Source: Desulfobacter sp.
GTDB taxonomy: Bacteria > Desulfobacterota > Desulfobacteria > Desulfobacterales > Desulfobacteraceae
NCBI GenBank assembly: GCA_028768525.1
Contig: CP054837.1
Span: 5,870,001-5,934,000 of the forward strand
Reading direction: 5' to 3'
Length of the DNA stretch: 64,000 nt
A program made the position numbers and the translations under genes. Under the pieces are notes generated by a model. That model made no database searches. It saw nothing but the letters and a program-made list of their open reading frames with translations, and had not been told where the DNA came from. The number at the start of each line of letters is the position of its first letter. Position 1 is the first letter of the stretch. Below, one piece after another: positions 1-8,276 of the stretch.

Positions 1-645
<645 letters not shown>

Positions 646-686
646 ACTTTTTTCCACGAATAAATTTAGACGCTTTGATGTCTGCG

Positions 687-794
687 TAAATTTTGCGAAT
701 TTCTTCGTTGCTACGCATCAATTTTAAAACGGAGTAGTCCACTACACCTTATTTAAAATTAATGCTTGCGCCTTGAAATTCACTAAAATTTACT
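687..794. repeat. Imperfect inverted repeat in the 23S-5S spacer
   Basis: The left arm begins gtaaattttgcgaatttc at 687. The right arm ends gaaattcactaaaatttac near 794. Between them, caattttaaaa and ttaaaattaatg continue the stem around a central ggagtagtccactacacc, itself partly self-complementary. The whole could fold into one long interrupted hairpin. It may be a pre-rRNA processing structure or a dispersed intergenic repeat; the central palindrome favours a mobile intergenic repeat, but copy number cannot be judged here. No tRNA is present in the 23S-5S spacer (646-892). Confidence 0.55.
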
Positions 795-892
795 TTGCCA
801 TAGATATTACTACAGCGAATTAAACGAATTTTGGATCCAAGGGACACGCAAGCAAGACAGCATTCTGAAGTCCCAGGTCCAACCCGATTTAA

Positions 893-1009
<117 letters not shown>

Positions 1010-1020
1010 TATTTTTCAAA

Positions 1021-1058
1021 AGCCCTGGTCAGTCATAAAGATTGGCCAGGGCTTTTTA
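1021..1058 (+). terminator. Rho-independent terminator of the rRNA operon
   Basis: A 10-bp stem (agccctggtc with ggccagggct, one G-T pair) encloses a 13-nt loop and is followed by ttttt. It lies 12 nt after the 5S end. A weaker ggcc-gcttta-ggcc-tttttt hairpin at about 1105-1124 may act as a second stop. The rest of 1059-1341 is AT-rich leader for the next gene. Confidence 0.85.
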
Positions 1059-1341
1059 GTTTGTATTATAGTTGTCAATTATTGTTCAGCTTATAACAAA
1101 TTCGGGCCGCTTTAGGCCTTTTTTATTGCAGCCATGAGTTGGCCCGTTTTTTACAACCCATATGCAATTATTTAATATTATTTCCATTATGCTTGAGTTG
1201 GATTGTGCATGGAAATATATATCGATTCTGTGGTATTGATATTGCATCTTTTTCTTGGGATCGGGATTGTTGGGCTGGTCAGGATAAAAATATGCAGTTC
1301 AAATATTGCACAATTTCCAGAATTGAGGTACACATTTTACT

Positions 1342-1731
1342 ATGTATAATAAAAATCAATTAAATGCCATAGATAACGCCATTAAGAACCATCTTATCGC
1401 TACTGGGGTTGACCATGTTATTTACATGGACATGAGCGGGAATGCCATCGCCAAACATGACAACGGCAAAACTGCACTTGACTCCACTGCATTTGCCGCT
1501 CTTGCTGCTGGGAATTTCGCAGCAGTGGATGCAATGGCAAAACTGGTTGGAGAGTCTGAGTTCTCCCTTTTATTTCATAAAGGTGAAAAATCCAGTATCC
1601 ATTTCAGCAAAGTGGATAACGAGACCTTACTGATCTCAATGTTTAACAAGGATATTTCACTGGGAATCGTGAGGCTGAAAGCCGCCGAGGCAATTAAAGA
1701 AATATTGCAGGCTCTCTCATCTGAGGAATAA
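1342..1731 (+). CDS. Roadblock/LC7-domain protein (MglB-like)
   Basis: This 129-residue protein consists of one Roadblock/LC7 domain. It has the typical GVDHVIYMDMSGNAIA strand pair, an alanine-rich helix (ALAAGNFAAVDAMAKLVGE), a central FSLLFHKGEKSSIHFS and a C-terminal helix. In known bacterial pairs such as MglA/MglB of Myxococcus, such proteins bind and act as GTPase-activating partners for the small GTPase encoded next to them. The MglA-like gene starts 51 bp downstream on the same strand, so this is probably its partner (inference). Start ATG 1342 has a modest gaggt upstream. Confidence 0.85.
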   Translation: MYNKNQLNAIDNAIKNHLIATGVDHVIYMDMSGNAIAKHDNGKTALDSTAFAALAAGNFAAVDAMAKLVGESEFSLLFHKGEKSSIHFSKVDNETLLISMFNKDISLGIVRLKAAEAIKEILQALSSEE

Positions 1732-1782
1732 TCCTGTTCTGATAAAATTGCAGTAAACCCTGAGTTTAGAGGGGGAACAAAT

Positions 1783-2388
1783 TTGGCGCTCATCAATGTA
1801 AAAACCAGAGAAGTCCAGATTAAGCTTGTCTATTATGGACCGGGCAGAGGCGGAAAAACCACTAATCTGGAATACATCAACCAGAAATACCGCGAGCAGA
1901 TCAAAACAGAGATGGTCAGCCTAAAGACCCACGACGACCGGACTTTGTTTTTTGATTTTCTTCCCTTTGATGTCGGGCAAATAAAGGGGTTCGATGTTAC
2001 CATACAATTGTACACTGTTCCTGGGCAGGTGAAGTACAATGCCACCAGGAGGCTTGTCCTCAGGGGCGTCGATGGAATCGTATTTGTAGCAGACGTTCAA
2101 AAAAACCAGCGGAAAAAAAATATTGAATCGTTGAACCAACTCTATGAAAATCTTCAGACCTATAATTTGGATCTTTTCAAGATACCGCTGGTGATGCAGT
2201 ATAACAAAATTGACCTAAGAAAAACCGATACCCCTACTTTGTCATCGCAAACCCTGCAAAAGGATCTGAACGGGCTGCTGAAAGTTCCGGCTTTTGAGGC
2301 CAATGCCGTAAACGGAGGGAATGTGATTCCAACTTTAAAAAAGATCATATCAATGACCCTCGGATCTATTCAGGATCAGATATTCTAA
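1783..2388 (+). CDS. MglA-type small Ras-like GTPase
   Basis: This is a 201-residue GTPase of the bacterial MglA family. The P-loop GPGRGGKTT is at residues 19-27. The switch II region reads TVPGQ, typical of MglA rather than the DxxGQ of eukaryotic Ras proteins. The base-specificity motif NKID is at about 140. Start is TTG 1783 with a gggggaac ribosome site. MglA proteins switch between poles or surfaces and recruit effectors, controlling polarity or motility. Flanking genes encode Roadblock proteins (likely GAP or scaffold) and a large acidic protein whose start lies 10 bp after this stop. The cellular process here is unknown. Confidence 0.9.
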   Translation: MALINVKTREVQIKLVYYGPGRGGKTTNLEYINQKYREQIKTEMVSLKTHDDRTLFFDFLPFDVGQIKGFDVTIQLYTVPGQVKYNATRRLVLRGVDGIVFVADVQKNQRKKNIESLNQLYENLQTYNLDLFKIPLVMQYNKIDLRKTDTPTLSSQTLQKDLNGLLKVPAFEANAVNGGNVIPTLKKIISMTLGSIQDQIF

Positions 2389-2398
2389 GGAGGTTGTT

Positions 2399-4408
2399 TT
2401 GGATTCGATTATTAAGATTACGCAAAAGATCGACGCATTGGCATCCGGGGCAGGGCAGGAGGAAGCCAAAGCTCTTCAAAGCCTTTTGTCAGATCTTGAC
2501 GATGAACTCAATCCTCAGGACAGTGCAGGTACCATCGTTAAAATGATGCAGTCCATCACCACGTATCTGATCGGCAGAATCGACAGCCCCCATCCTGAGG
2601 CCGTGCCTCTCCTGAAATCTCTGGGAAATCAATTGGATACGATGGTCAGCATGCCTGGAAACTCGGCTGAGGCCCGAAAAATACTTGATCGGGCCATAAT
2701 GGAGTTCAAATCTTTGAAAGCCGCCATCTCCCAAGCCCCTCCTGTATCAAAAAAAGAATTCGAAGAACTTAAAGCGGTCATATTATCGGTGGACTGGGAA
2801 ATTTCAAACCATACCCTGAAAAGTTTTGACCATGTCATTAGCCATCTTAAGGAGAGACTCAAATCCAATCGGGTGCATTTTACTTTTTTACGGATAATGC
2901 ACAGTATCGGGGGATATATAGCACGGCATGGGTCAAACGCCGACAAAGATTCCATCCTGTTGCTGCAATCTGTTTTTCAAGATTATGAAAAGCTGGTACA
3001 AAATCCGCATATGGCCGTGGCTGAGAAGAAATCATTGATCGAAGGCGATATCCGCAAGTACAACGAGTTCAAGCAGGGCATTTCCACCAAAACAGAAACT
3101 GCAGTTGTTTCGCCTTCGCCTCAACCGGAAGACGAATTGCCGCCGGCGTTGTCACACGTGGGGTCGTCAGCGGTTCCGGCAGGACAGGCGACGTTGAGCG
3201 TGCTTTCAGAATCATCTAAACCCGGAGAAGGGATAACTCCGGCTCTTGCAGGAAAGAAAGGTACACCTGAAGAGCCAAGGGATGTCATGGGCGATCTCTT
3301 TTCGCCCAAAGCCTCACCTGCGGATGAATTGCTTGATGCCATCCATTTGGCAGAACTTCACGGGCCTTCACAAGAGTCTCCTGCAGGCATGATGCCTGCT
3401 GATTCCGGATCGCAGGGGGAAGGTGTCAAAAGTTACATCCCAGAGCGGGACGGCGCCGAACCTATACCTGAAATAGAAAGCCGTCTGGATGAGTTTTTTA
3501 ATCTTGATGTTTCTGAAGACAGTATCTCGGAAATTGAGTCTGCTGACTCGGCGGATTCGTTTCAGGCTGCCGAAGTGCCGCCACCTGTCGCACCGGTGTT
3601 GGAAGAAGATGAGGAGGAAGAAGAGTATATTCAACCTGGCCTTTCCGGCCTGATTAAGCCCGACCAAGGGGTTAAACCTGCGTTTGGGACAGATGATGGG
3701 ATTGAAACTTTAAATACGCTTTCCGAATCTGATGATCAGGTTCTGGATGACATGGACCAGCCTGCTCCGCCCCTTGATTTTGCCACTGAGTTTGAAAGCA
3801 GCGGGGATCAGGAGCTGCCTCTGGAAATGATTCCGGAAGAAGGTATCGAATTTATCGAACCTGAGGTTCCTGAGCTTGACTCGTCCCTGCTGGTTGAATC
3901 TTTGGAGGAAGACGATCCAGCAGAACCCGTTCTGGCCCGGCTGAAGAATTTGTTGATTACCCCGTCTGTACTGGAAGATGAAAGCATTTATACCCAGGCC
4001 CTGGAAGACATTGCCGGATTAAATCAGATATGGGCTGCCGATCAGGACAAGCGCACACTTTTGGAGATATTGTCCGGACTGTCAAAATATGTTCGTGATT
4101 CCGCCAATGCCCCTAGCCTGCTTGGCGACGACACAGAAACTGAAGCCGGCGAGCTGTTTGCTGAGGATGTTCTGGCTGACAGCGTGGAGGAGGCATTACC
4201 CGACGGCGAAAGTGACGGTACAGAGCAGGAAATGTCTGAATTTGGTGAAACTGAATCGGCTGGAGAGATGTTGACAGAAGCAGAAAATGCGGTTGACGAT
4301 GCCGCAGCCTCCCTTGATGACGAATTCCAACCTGAAGAAGTTGATGAATCAACCCCTAAGGCTAAAAGCGGGTTCTGGGGAAAACTGACATCCAGATTCC
4401 GGAAATAA
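2399..4408 (+). CDS. Large acidic protein of the MglA locus, unknown function
   Basis: This 669-residue protein matches no family I recognise. Start TTG 2399 follows a strong aaggagg. Residues 1-235 look helical and ordered. Residues ~240-590 are rich in Glu, Asp, Pro and Ser and probably disordered, with acidic runs such as LEEDEEEEEY. A short helical segment near 515-570 interrupts this. The protein ends in a basic, aromatic tail, SGFWGKLTSRFRK. It is cytoplasmic, with no signal peptide or membrane segment. Its place between the GTPase and two Roadblock genes suggests an effector or scaffold for the GTPase (inference). The tail resembles those of two proteins in the convergent run. Confidence 0.7.
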   Translation: MDSIIKITQKIDALASGAGQEEAKALQSLLSDLDDELNPQDSAGTIVKMMQSITTYLIGRIDSPHPEAVPLLKSLGNQLDTMVSMPGNSAEARKILDRAIMEFKSLKAAISQAPPVSKKEFEELKAVILSVDWEISNHTLKSFDHVISHLKERLKSNRVHFTFLRIMHSIGGYIARHGSNADKDSILLLQSVFQDYEKLVQNPHMAVAEKKSLIEGDIRKYNEFKQGISTKTETAVVSPSPQPEDELPPALSHVGSSAVPAGQATLSVLSESSKPGEGITPALAGKKGTPEEPRDVMGDLFSPKASPADELLDAIHLAELHGPSQESPAGMMPADSGSQGEGVKSYIPERDGAEPIPEIESRLDEFFNLDVSEDSISEIESADSADSFQAAEVPPPVAPVLEEDEEEEEYIQPGLSGLIKPDQGVKPAFGTDDGIETLNTLSESDDQVLDDMDQPAPPLDFATEFESSGDQELPLEMIPEEGIEFIEPEVPELDSSLLVESLEEDDPAEPVLARLKNLLITPSVLEDESIYTQALEDIAGLNQIWAADQDKRTLLEILSGLSKYVRDSANAPSLLGDDTETEAGELFAEDVLADSVEEALPDGESDGTEQEMSEFGETESAGEMLTEAENAVDDAAASLDDEFQPEEVDESTPKAKSGFWGKLTSRFRK

Positions 4409-4409
4409 A

Positions 4410-4901
4410 ATGATTCTGTTTTGCGAAGACTGCGGTCAGAAAAATGACCTGGAACCTGCAGCCTTTGCAGGCGGGCGGGCCGTATTTAAGTGCAGTGCCT
4501 GCGGGTATCACAACGCTTATGCCCTAAATGTCCAGGAGACAGACTCAGGTCCGGTGAAAGGATTTACTCCGTTTTTCGTAGCGGTTCAATCTTTGCCCGG
4601 CATTATCGGCTCCTTTTTATACCATGAAAAAAAGGGGCTGGTTGGCGAAAAAATGCCGCCGGTATTAACCCGGAAGGATATCGAATCCCTCGGTTCGGGC
4701 CTCTCACTGGGTTACAGCGGCGGTGACAGAACGTTCCCCGATATGAAAAAAATGACCGTGGTGATCTCCGATAAATATTTTTCGGTTTTTAAGGTTGCTC
4801 CGCAATTGTATGCCATTGTGGTTGCGGCAGTGCCAGACCTGCCCAGGGAGGTCATTGAACTCGTCAATAAACTGGGGAGAGGGTTAAAGGCTTTAAAATG
4901 A
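4410..4901 (+). CDS. Zinc-ribbon protein with a Roadblock-like domain
   Basis: This 163-residue protein has an N-terminal zinc ribbon with cysteines at 5, 8, 28 and 31 (CEDC and CSAC). A domain of about 110 residues follows (GFTPFFVAVQSLPGIIGSFL through VISDKYFSVFKVAPQLYAIVV), whose strand-helix order resembles Roadblock/LC7. The gene starts one base after the preceding stop and overlaps the next gene by ATGA, so it is translationally coupled. The same cysteine spacing recurs in the Cache sensor at 8277-9704. Function is inferred only from context: a GTPase partner or adaptor. Confidence 0.65.
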   Translation: MILFCEDCGQKNDLEPAAFAGGRAVFKCSACGYHNAYALNVQETDSGPVKGFTPFFVAVQSLPGIIGSFLYHEKKGLVGEKMPPVLTRKDIESLGSGLSLGYSGGDRTFPDMKKMTVVISDKYFSVFKVAPQLYAIVVAAVPDLPREVIELVNKLGRGLKALK

Positions 4902-5236
4902 GAATGGCCGAGGTATTATCCAATGTCAAACGGATCAACGGAGTTGACGGTTACATCCTGTTGGACGGAAAGGGGAATATCCTTGCCCATAATGACGATA
5001 TGAAAGCGCCTGAGAAATTATCAAGGATGGTTTATTTCTGTGGTCGCAAGCTTTCAGTTATTGGGAAAAAATATTTTAAATATGCGTCTTTTTCCCGTCA
5101 AAACAACAGGAATGTTTTGATATTTCCTGTTGGTAATTATTATCTCGGAGTGATAAAACAAACAGGTATCAGGAATTTTAGGGCGGCTTCGGCTGTCATG
5201 GAGTTTCTGGATGTCCTTGTTGGAAAATCAGATTAA
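4898..5236 (+). CDS. Roadblock/LC7-like small protein
   Basis: This 112-residue protein has a Roadblock-like fold signature: a helix (MAEVLSNVKRI), then GVDGYILLDGKGNILAHND, a middle helix, and strands NVLIFPVGNYYLGVIKQT. Its ATG lies inside the previous gene's stop (ATGA overlap), pointing to coupled translation and equimolar partners. It is the third Roadblock-like protein on this strand and differs enough from the others to suggest a heteromeric assembly. Function is not known; a GTPase-regulating or scaffold role is inferred. Confidence 0.65.
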   Translation: MRMAEVLSNVKRINGVDGYILLDGKGNILAHNDDMKAPEKLSRMVYFCGRKLSVIGKKYFKYASFSRQNNRNVLIFPVGNYYLGVIKQTGIRNFRAASAVMEFLDVLVGKSD

Positions 5237-5248
5237 AAGGGAGGCTTC

Positions 5249-5524
5249 ATGACTGCTCAGACTATAATTTCTGTTTTTACACTTGTCATTTATCTGATTA
5301 TTATTTTTGTATTTAATAAGGCCAGGGTCAAATATGCTGGAGGAAAAGTAGGCAAGGTTATTAATTTGATTCTGGTGACGACCTGCCTTTTATTTGTGGC
5401 GGATTATGTTGTTATTCTTGACCAGTTTGTGGACAAAGAACTGCTTGAGATTGTTCGCGCGCTTTTCAGAACTGCGGCCCTTTCTTTTCTGGCCTACGGC
5501 GGTGCAAAAGTAGCCGACTCCTGA
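5249..5524 (+). CDS. Small membrane protein, unknown function
   Basis: This 91-residue hydrophobic protein has a first membrane segment at residues ~4-23 (IISVFTLVIYLIIIFVFNKA), a second at ~37-58 and a weaker third near 68-88. The loop between segments one and two is basic (KARVKYAGGKVGK) and would face the cytoplasm. A clear gggagg precedes the start. As the last gene of the plus-strand MglA run it could anchor the soluble components to the membrane (inference). The stop lies 38 bp from the end of the convergent DUF4388 gene. Confidence 0.65.
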   Translation: MTAQTIISVFTLVIYLIIIFVFNKARVKYAGGKVGKVINLILVTTCLLFVADYVVILDQFVDKELLEIVRALFRTAALSFLAYGGAKVADS

Positions 5525-5562
5525 TGCTGACGCAAAAAAGGGGGGTAATAAAAAGAAAAATT

Positions 5563-6786
5563 TTAGGAAAATAAAGAGAACAATCCTTTTTTGGGCTTAT
5601 CTTTATTGATATTGAATTCAGATTCAATTGTTTTTATCAATGTTTTCATATCGGTGACAATCCTGTCCTTTATCTTTGAACCGGCCTGGTATTGCCGGAT
5701 GTACCCCAGGATTTTTTCAATGTCGTCCATGGCTGCGGCTATCGGCTGGACGCCAAGGAGTTCTCCGATTTTCCTCAATATCTGTTCGCAATAGCTCACA
5801 AAACCTGAAATGATGAATTCTTTGGGGTCTTCTGCCAGGTCGATGCTATCCAGCCCCTTTTCAATGGCCTCAAGGTTTTTGTTTTTGGGATTGTCCGGAT
5901 TGAAATATTTAAACACCTTTTGAAGCTGGTCGTTGAGATTGGCTTCACTCTCCAGGAACAAGGTCTCGGTCCGTTCCCCCAATTCTTCGGAGATGGTTTT
6001 CTTTATTGTTGAAAGGATGTCGCTGAAAACGGTGACAACAGCTGTCAGATACTCTTCATTATCGCCGTTTTCCAACTGGACTTCCTCTTTCTGTTCAATC
6101 AGGCCAGAGGAGATCACCGAATAGAGGATTTTATAAACGGCGAATTCATCATAACTGCTTTCCCGGATGATTTGACGGACAGTGCGTGAACCGTCTATCA
6201 GGGATAAGACCCGCCATTCGTTTGCATTGAGCTTTATCTCTTCTTTACTCTTGACTTTCCCCGACATTTTGAAAACCAGTTTATCTGATGGAATGACCTT
6301 TCGCAAAACCGAGAGTTCGTCAATTCGTCTGGAGGCTTCAAGAATGAGTTTCATGGGATTGAGCTGGGTAACGATCATGTTTTTCAGGTTCAGTTTGGCA
6401 TCCCTGTATCCGAATATCCCCTTTTCCCAGAAGAGAAGATCATACAGGATGGCCTCAACCTGTTTGGTATTATATTTTTTCAGTGTATCTAAAGAGATAT
6501 ACCCTTTTTCCACCAGGACTTTTCCCAGATGAAGATTTTCCGCCTTGGCAAAGGAGAGGCATTTCTGCAGTTGCTGGACTGAAATAATACCGTCATTTCT
6601 CAGCAGAAATCCCAGCCGTGCCTGTTTTACCGCCGCGGTTGCATAGACAATGGTTCCTTGATCAAAATAGACTTTGCTTTTATCCTTGCCCCTGGTTACG
6701 GTTAATATGCCTGTCTTTTGGTCGTTGCAAAGCAACTGAAGAATACTGGCAAGTGTTAAGCCTTCAAAATCTCCTTGAAGATTCAT
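5563..6786 (-). CDS. DUF4388 (PATAN-type) domain protein
   Basis: This is a 407-residue protein. An N-terminal DUF4388 domain (FEGLTLASILQLLCNDQKTGILTV, then VYFDQGTIVYA) is followed by an all-helical/winged-helix middle (TVRQIIRESSYDEFAVYKILYSVISSGLIEQ) and a helical C-terminal half. It ends in a Lys-rich aromatic tail, KPKKGLFSLFS. DUF4388/PATAN proteins are common in bacterial two-component and gliding-type networks and act as interaction adaptors. I chose ATG 6786 because gagga sits 7 nt upstream; an ATG at 6804 is in frame. The gene is last in the minus-strand run. Confidence 0.8.
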   Translation of the reverse strand: MNLQGDFEGLTLASILQLLCNDQKTGILTVTRGKDKSKVYFDQGTIVYATAAVKQARLGFLLRNDGIISVQQLQKCLSFAKAENLHLGKVLVEKGYISLDTLKKYNTKQVEAILYDLLFWEKGIFGYRDAKLNLKNMIVTQLNPMKLILEASRRIDELSVLRKVIPSDKLVFKMSGKVKSKEEIKLNANEWRVLSLIDGSRTVRQIIRESSYDEFAVYKILYSVISSGLIEQKEEVQLENGDNEEYLTAVVTVFSDILSTIKKTISEELGERTETLFLESEANLNDQLQKVFKYFNPDNPKNKNLEAIEKGLDSIDLAEDPKEFIISGFVSYCEQILRKIGELLGVQPIAAAMDDIEKILGYIRQYQAGSKIKDRIVTDMKTLIKTIESEFNINKDKPKKGLFSLFS

Positions 6787-6915
6787 GGTTCCATCCTCTG
6801 TCATGATGATAGTTACGCAGCACTGGTATTGCTTTCATACTATGCCACATTATACGGGGCAATACAATGATAGAGAAAAAGGTACGTTGTTCAACATCAT
6901 GATCTGCCTGCAGGG

Positions 6916-7260
6916 TTAAAAAAGATTAAGAAACTTTTTTCTCGGTTTGGGTTTTGTTGGTTGGGGTTCTATGAGATCGCAGGTGAGCTTCAGGGACGCC
7001 ACGGATCCTTTTGTATCCATGAATACCAACAGGTAGTTCGGATCAATTTTGCGGATGTAAAGGCGCCCTTTTTCAAAAACAAGATCCAGTTCTCTTTTGA
7101 AGTTGCCGGACTGGGTCAGTTGATTCCAAAGCTCCTGCGGCTGTTGCCCTGAAAATTTGTTAAGGTTCAGGGGGTCATATACGGATCGGCCGTCGGCGTC
7201 TATGATAGCGGCGCCATATACATGGTCCAGACCGATGACTGCATCAAATATTTTTTTCAT
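6916..7260 (-). CDS. Roadblock-like small protein
   Basis: This 114-residue protein has a Roadblock-like layout: an N-terminal helix (KKIFDAVIGL), then YGAAIIDADGRSVYD, a middle helix and strands RLYIRKIDPNYLLVFMD, with a final helix. It ends in KPRKKFLNLF, close in character to the tails of the 5563-6786 and 2399-4408 proteins. The ATG overlaps the stop of the upstream receiver/DUF4388 gene (ATGA), so the two are coupled. It is probably a GTPase-partner or scaffold subunit; no direct evidence of partner choice. Confidence 0.65.
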   Translation of the reverse strand: MKKIFDAVIGLDHVYGAAIIDADGRSVYDPLNLNKFSGQQPQELWNQLTQSGNFKRELDLVFEKGRLYIRKIDPNYLLVFMDTKGSVASLKLTCDLIEPQPTKPKPRKKFLNLF

Positions 7261-8264
7261 ATGATATCCAGAAACCGGGTGATCAACAGGGTTATTTTTT
7301 CCAACGGGCTCTGGGCACTGAGCGTGACTGTTGTGGGAACCGGTCCGTCCACAAACAGTCCGTTTTCAGCGCCGTCATCTGCACAGATAAGCCTGAGCCG
7401 GCCGAGTTCGAAAAGGGGCCCCAGGTCGCGGACATCCCGGAGCAGCTCTTCTGCATGGGCATCATATCCGACTTTTACAATTCCGCTGCGGTTGTCCAAG
7501 TGTTTGTCCAGAAAACTACCGAGGTTTTTGGGGAAAGCCTCTTTGGGTTGTGACTTTGGTTGCCGTGCGGCTGGGGGGGGCTGCTGTGCAACTGCCGTCT
7601 GGCCCTCATCTTTCATGTGGACGGATCTTACAATGATGGATTTAAGGTCCAGGTTGATCCTGTCCTCGACCGGATATTCTTTGTTTTGAATATAAATATC
7701 CGCTTCGTCCCAGGCCAGGATTCTGCAGGCCGCTTCTATGGGCTTGAAACCGCCGAACCGCGAATCTATGAGTTTACCTGCCCGGAACACAAGCAGGCCG
7801 CCCGCTTTGGCCTTTTTTTCAAAAATTCGTAAAATACAGGATTTACCCTCCATTTCCAGGAGTTGGGCCAGGGAAGGGGGGGATACGTTGCTTATGGTTC
7901 CGCCGCTGATCAGATTTCGGATTTCAGCTTCGATGATCTGCTGGAGGTCTTTGCTAACAAAGGGGCTTCCCATGTAAGATGCAGAAATATTCCGTGGCAG
8001 ATCCTCTTGATCCAGAGGCGTCGATGACAGGGCAATTACCGGGATATCCGGGTAATGCTCCTGTACATGTTCCAGCAGTGCTGTACATTTGATCCGTGAC
8101 AGATTGAAATCCACAACCACCATTGAAATAAACACATGGCCGAGTATGCCCACAGCTTCCTGGTAGTTGGGGGCCGTGACCAGCGCATATGTTTTGCCGG
8201 TTATGGCCTTTCGGGCTTCATCCTGAAGGCCGGGATCATTGGTGAATAAAAGTAAATTCAGCAT
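7257..8264 (-). CDS. Receiver-like plus DUF4388 regulator
   Basis: This is a 335-residue protein. Residues ~1-120 form a response-regulator receiver-like domain with a probable phospho-acceptor Asp in MVVVDFNLS, but the N-terminal acidic pair is weak (LLLFTNDPG), so phosphorylation is uncertain. Residues ~125-215 are a DUF4388 domain (SNVSPPSLAQLLEMEGKSCI). A Pro/Gln linker leads to a ~95-residue C-terminal alpha/beta domain I cannot name. ATG 8264 was preferred to TTG 8270; neither has a strong ribosome site. It may link the adjacent Cache sensor to the Roadblock/MglA set (inference). Confidence 0.72.
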   Translation of the reverse strand: MLNLLLFTNDPGLQDEARKAITGKTYALVTAPNYQEAVGILGHVFISMVVVDFNLSRIKCTALLEHVQEHYPDIPVIALSSTPLDQEDLPRNISASYMGSPFVSKDLQQIIEAEIRNLISGGTISNVSPPSLAQLLEMEGKSCILRIFEKKAKAGGLLVFRAGKLIDSRFGGFKPIEAACRILAWDEADIYIQNKEYPVEDRINLDLKSIIVRSVHMKDEGQTAVAQQPPPAARQPKSQPKEAFPKNLGSFLDKHLDNRSGIVKVGYDAHAEELLRDVRDLGPLFELGRLRLICADDGAENGLFVDGPVPTTVTLSAQSPLEKITLLITRFLDII

Positions 8265-8276
8265 AACCAAGCCACT

